Below the pieces are notes generated by a model. It was given only the letters and a program-made list of their open reading frames with translations, was not told the origin of the DNA and ran no database searches. Position numbers and translations under genes: made by a program. Shown here piece by piece: positions 6,579 to 6,772 of a stretch of DNA of 6,772 nucleotides; position 1 is the first letter of the stretch, and the number at the start of each line of letters is the position of its first letter. Origin of the DNA: Pseudomonadota bacterium (GTDB lineage Bacteria; Pseudomonadota; Gammaproteobacteria; Steroidobacterales; Woeseiaceae); NCBI GenBank assembly GCA_022360335.1, contig JAKSCZ010000213.1, positions 1-6,772 on the forward strand. Direction: 5' to 3'.

Positions 6579-6772
6579 CGGGCCCTGGGGTCTCGTCCGT
6601 CCGGTAGAGCCGACGCTCGCGACTGCCGGAGCGGCGCCTGTAGGGCGCCAGCGCACTGAGCAACAACCACTCGGGAAACGACGACCTCAGATGCCGCGGT
6701 CCCGTCAGACGGATAGTCCCGGAACGTATCTCCTGGCGAAGGTCGCGGAATCCCCGCCAGGCTTCCACGAAG
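6559..6772 (-). CDS. C-terminal part of a probable HxlR-type regulator, partial (start beyond right edge)
   Basis: A minus-strand frame enters open from the right edge and ends at a TGA at 6561-6559, giving about 70 residues. The segment FVEAWRGFRDLRQEIRSG, then IRLTGPRHLRSSFPEWLLLSALAPY, resembles from memory the extended C-terminal region of HxlR-family winged-helix regulators: a helical stretch, then a GP-x-x-L-x-x-x-FP-x-W-L motif like that in their SCP2-like tails. The DNA-binding domain would lie outside the window, so it cannot be checked. The last 30 residues (RRRSGSRERRLYRTDETPGPV and on) are polar and unremarkable. The frame is convergent with sdaA and overlaps its 3' end by 20 bases. 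Apart from that overlap it accounts for all the remaining sequence. A start at the in-frame GTG at 6768 is unlikely, because similarity begins at the very edge. It could instead be a chance frame, which are common at this GC content. Confidence 0.5.
   Translation of the reverse strand, partial: FVEAWRGFRDLRQEIRSGTIRLTGPRHLRSSFPEWLLLSALAPYRRRSGSRERRLYRTDETPGPVNIRER

Noticed and set aside
6633..6649. GGCGCC-TGTAG-GGCGCC hairpin as a terminator
   Set aside because: The stem is only six base pairs, there is no T run on either strand after it, and it falls inside the regulator-like reading frame. A chance GC-rich repeat is the simpler reading.
5181..6656. A 491-codon minus-strand frame opposite sdaA
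   Set aside because: Antisense to sdaA and the putA end, with no recognisable domain. It conflicts with the regulator-like frame at the right edge, which looks more protein-like.

Overview
The window is GC-rich and densely coded, and looks like a proteobacterial chromosome, most likely a gammaproteobacterium. The basis is how closely the proteins follow the E. coli versions in residue order and numbering (Tdh, Kbl, PutA core, SdaA) and the kbl-tdh gene order. No genus can be named from the sequence alone. There is no mobile element, CRISPR array, RNA gene or phage signature. It is an amino-acid catabolism locus.

Layout. On the minus strand, kbl (2011 to 812) is followed after 23 bases by tdh (788 to beyond the left edge), forming a threonine-degradation operon. 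A 113-base divergent intergenic region (2012-2124) is more AT-rich than its surroundings and must hold the promoters for both directions. On the plus strand, putA (2125-5274) is followed by sdaA (5274-6578); the stop and start codons share one base (TGATG), so the two are almost certainly one translationally coupled unit. At the right edge a minus-strand reading frame (6772 to 6559) enters from outside. It resembles the C-terminal part of an HxlR-type winged-helix regulator, and its end overlaps the 3' end of sdaA by 20 bases.

How the genes work together. Tdh oxidises L-threonine to 2-amino-3-ketobutyrate, and Kbl splits this with CoA into glycine and acetyl-CoA. PutA oxidises proline to glutamate in two steps. 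SdaA deaminates serine to pyruvate. Glycine from Tdh/Kbl can become serine through serine hydroxymethyltransferase (not in this window) and then feed SdaA. The four enzymes therefore route threonine, glycine, serine and proline into acetyl-CoA, pyruvate and glutamate, as expected of an organism that uses peptides or amino acids as carbon and nitrogen sources.

No clearly new biological system is visible. The points most worth a second look are: a PutA whose aldehyde dehydrogenase half has lost the usual adenine-ribose-binding glutamate (Ala728), the tight putA-sdaA coupling, the shared divergent control region, and the overlapping convergent regulator-like gene. Several very long antisense reading frames (up to 977 codons opposite putA) are shadows of GC-rich codon use and are not annotated.
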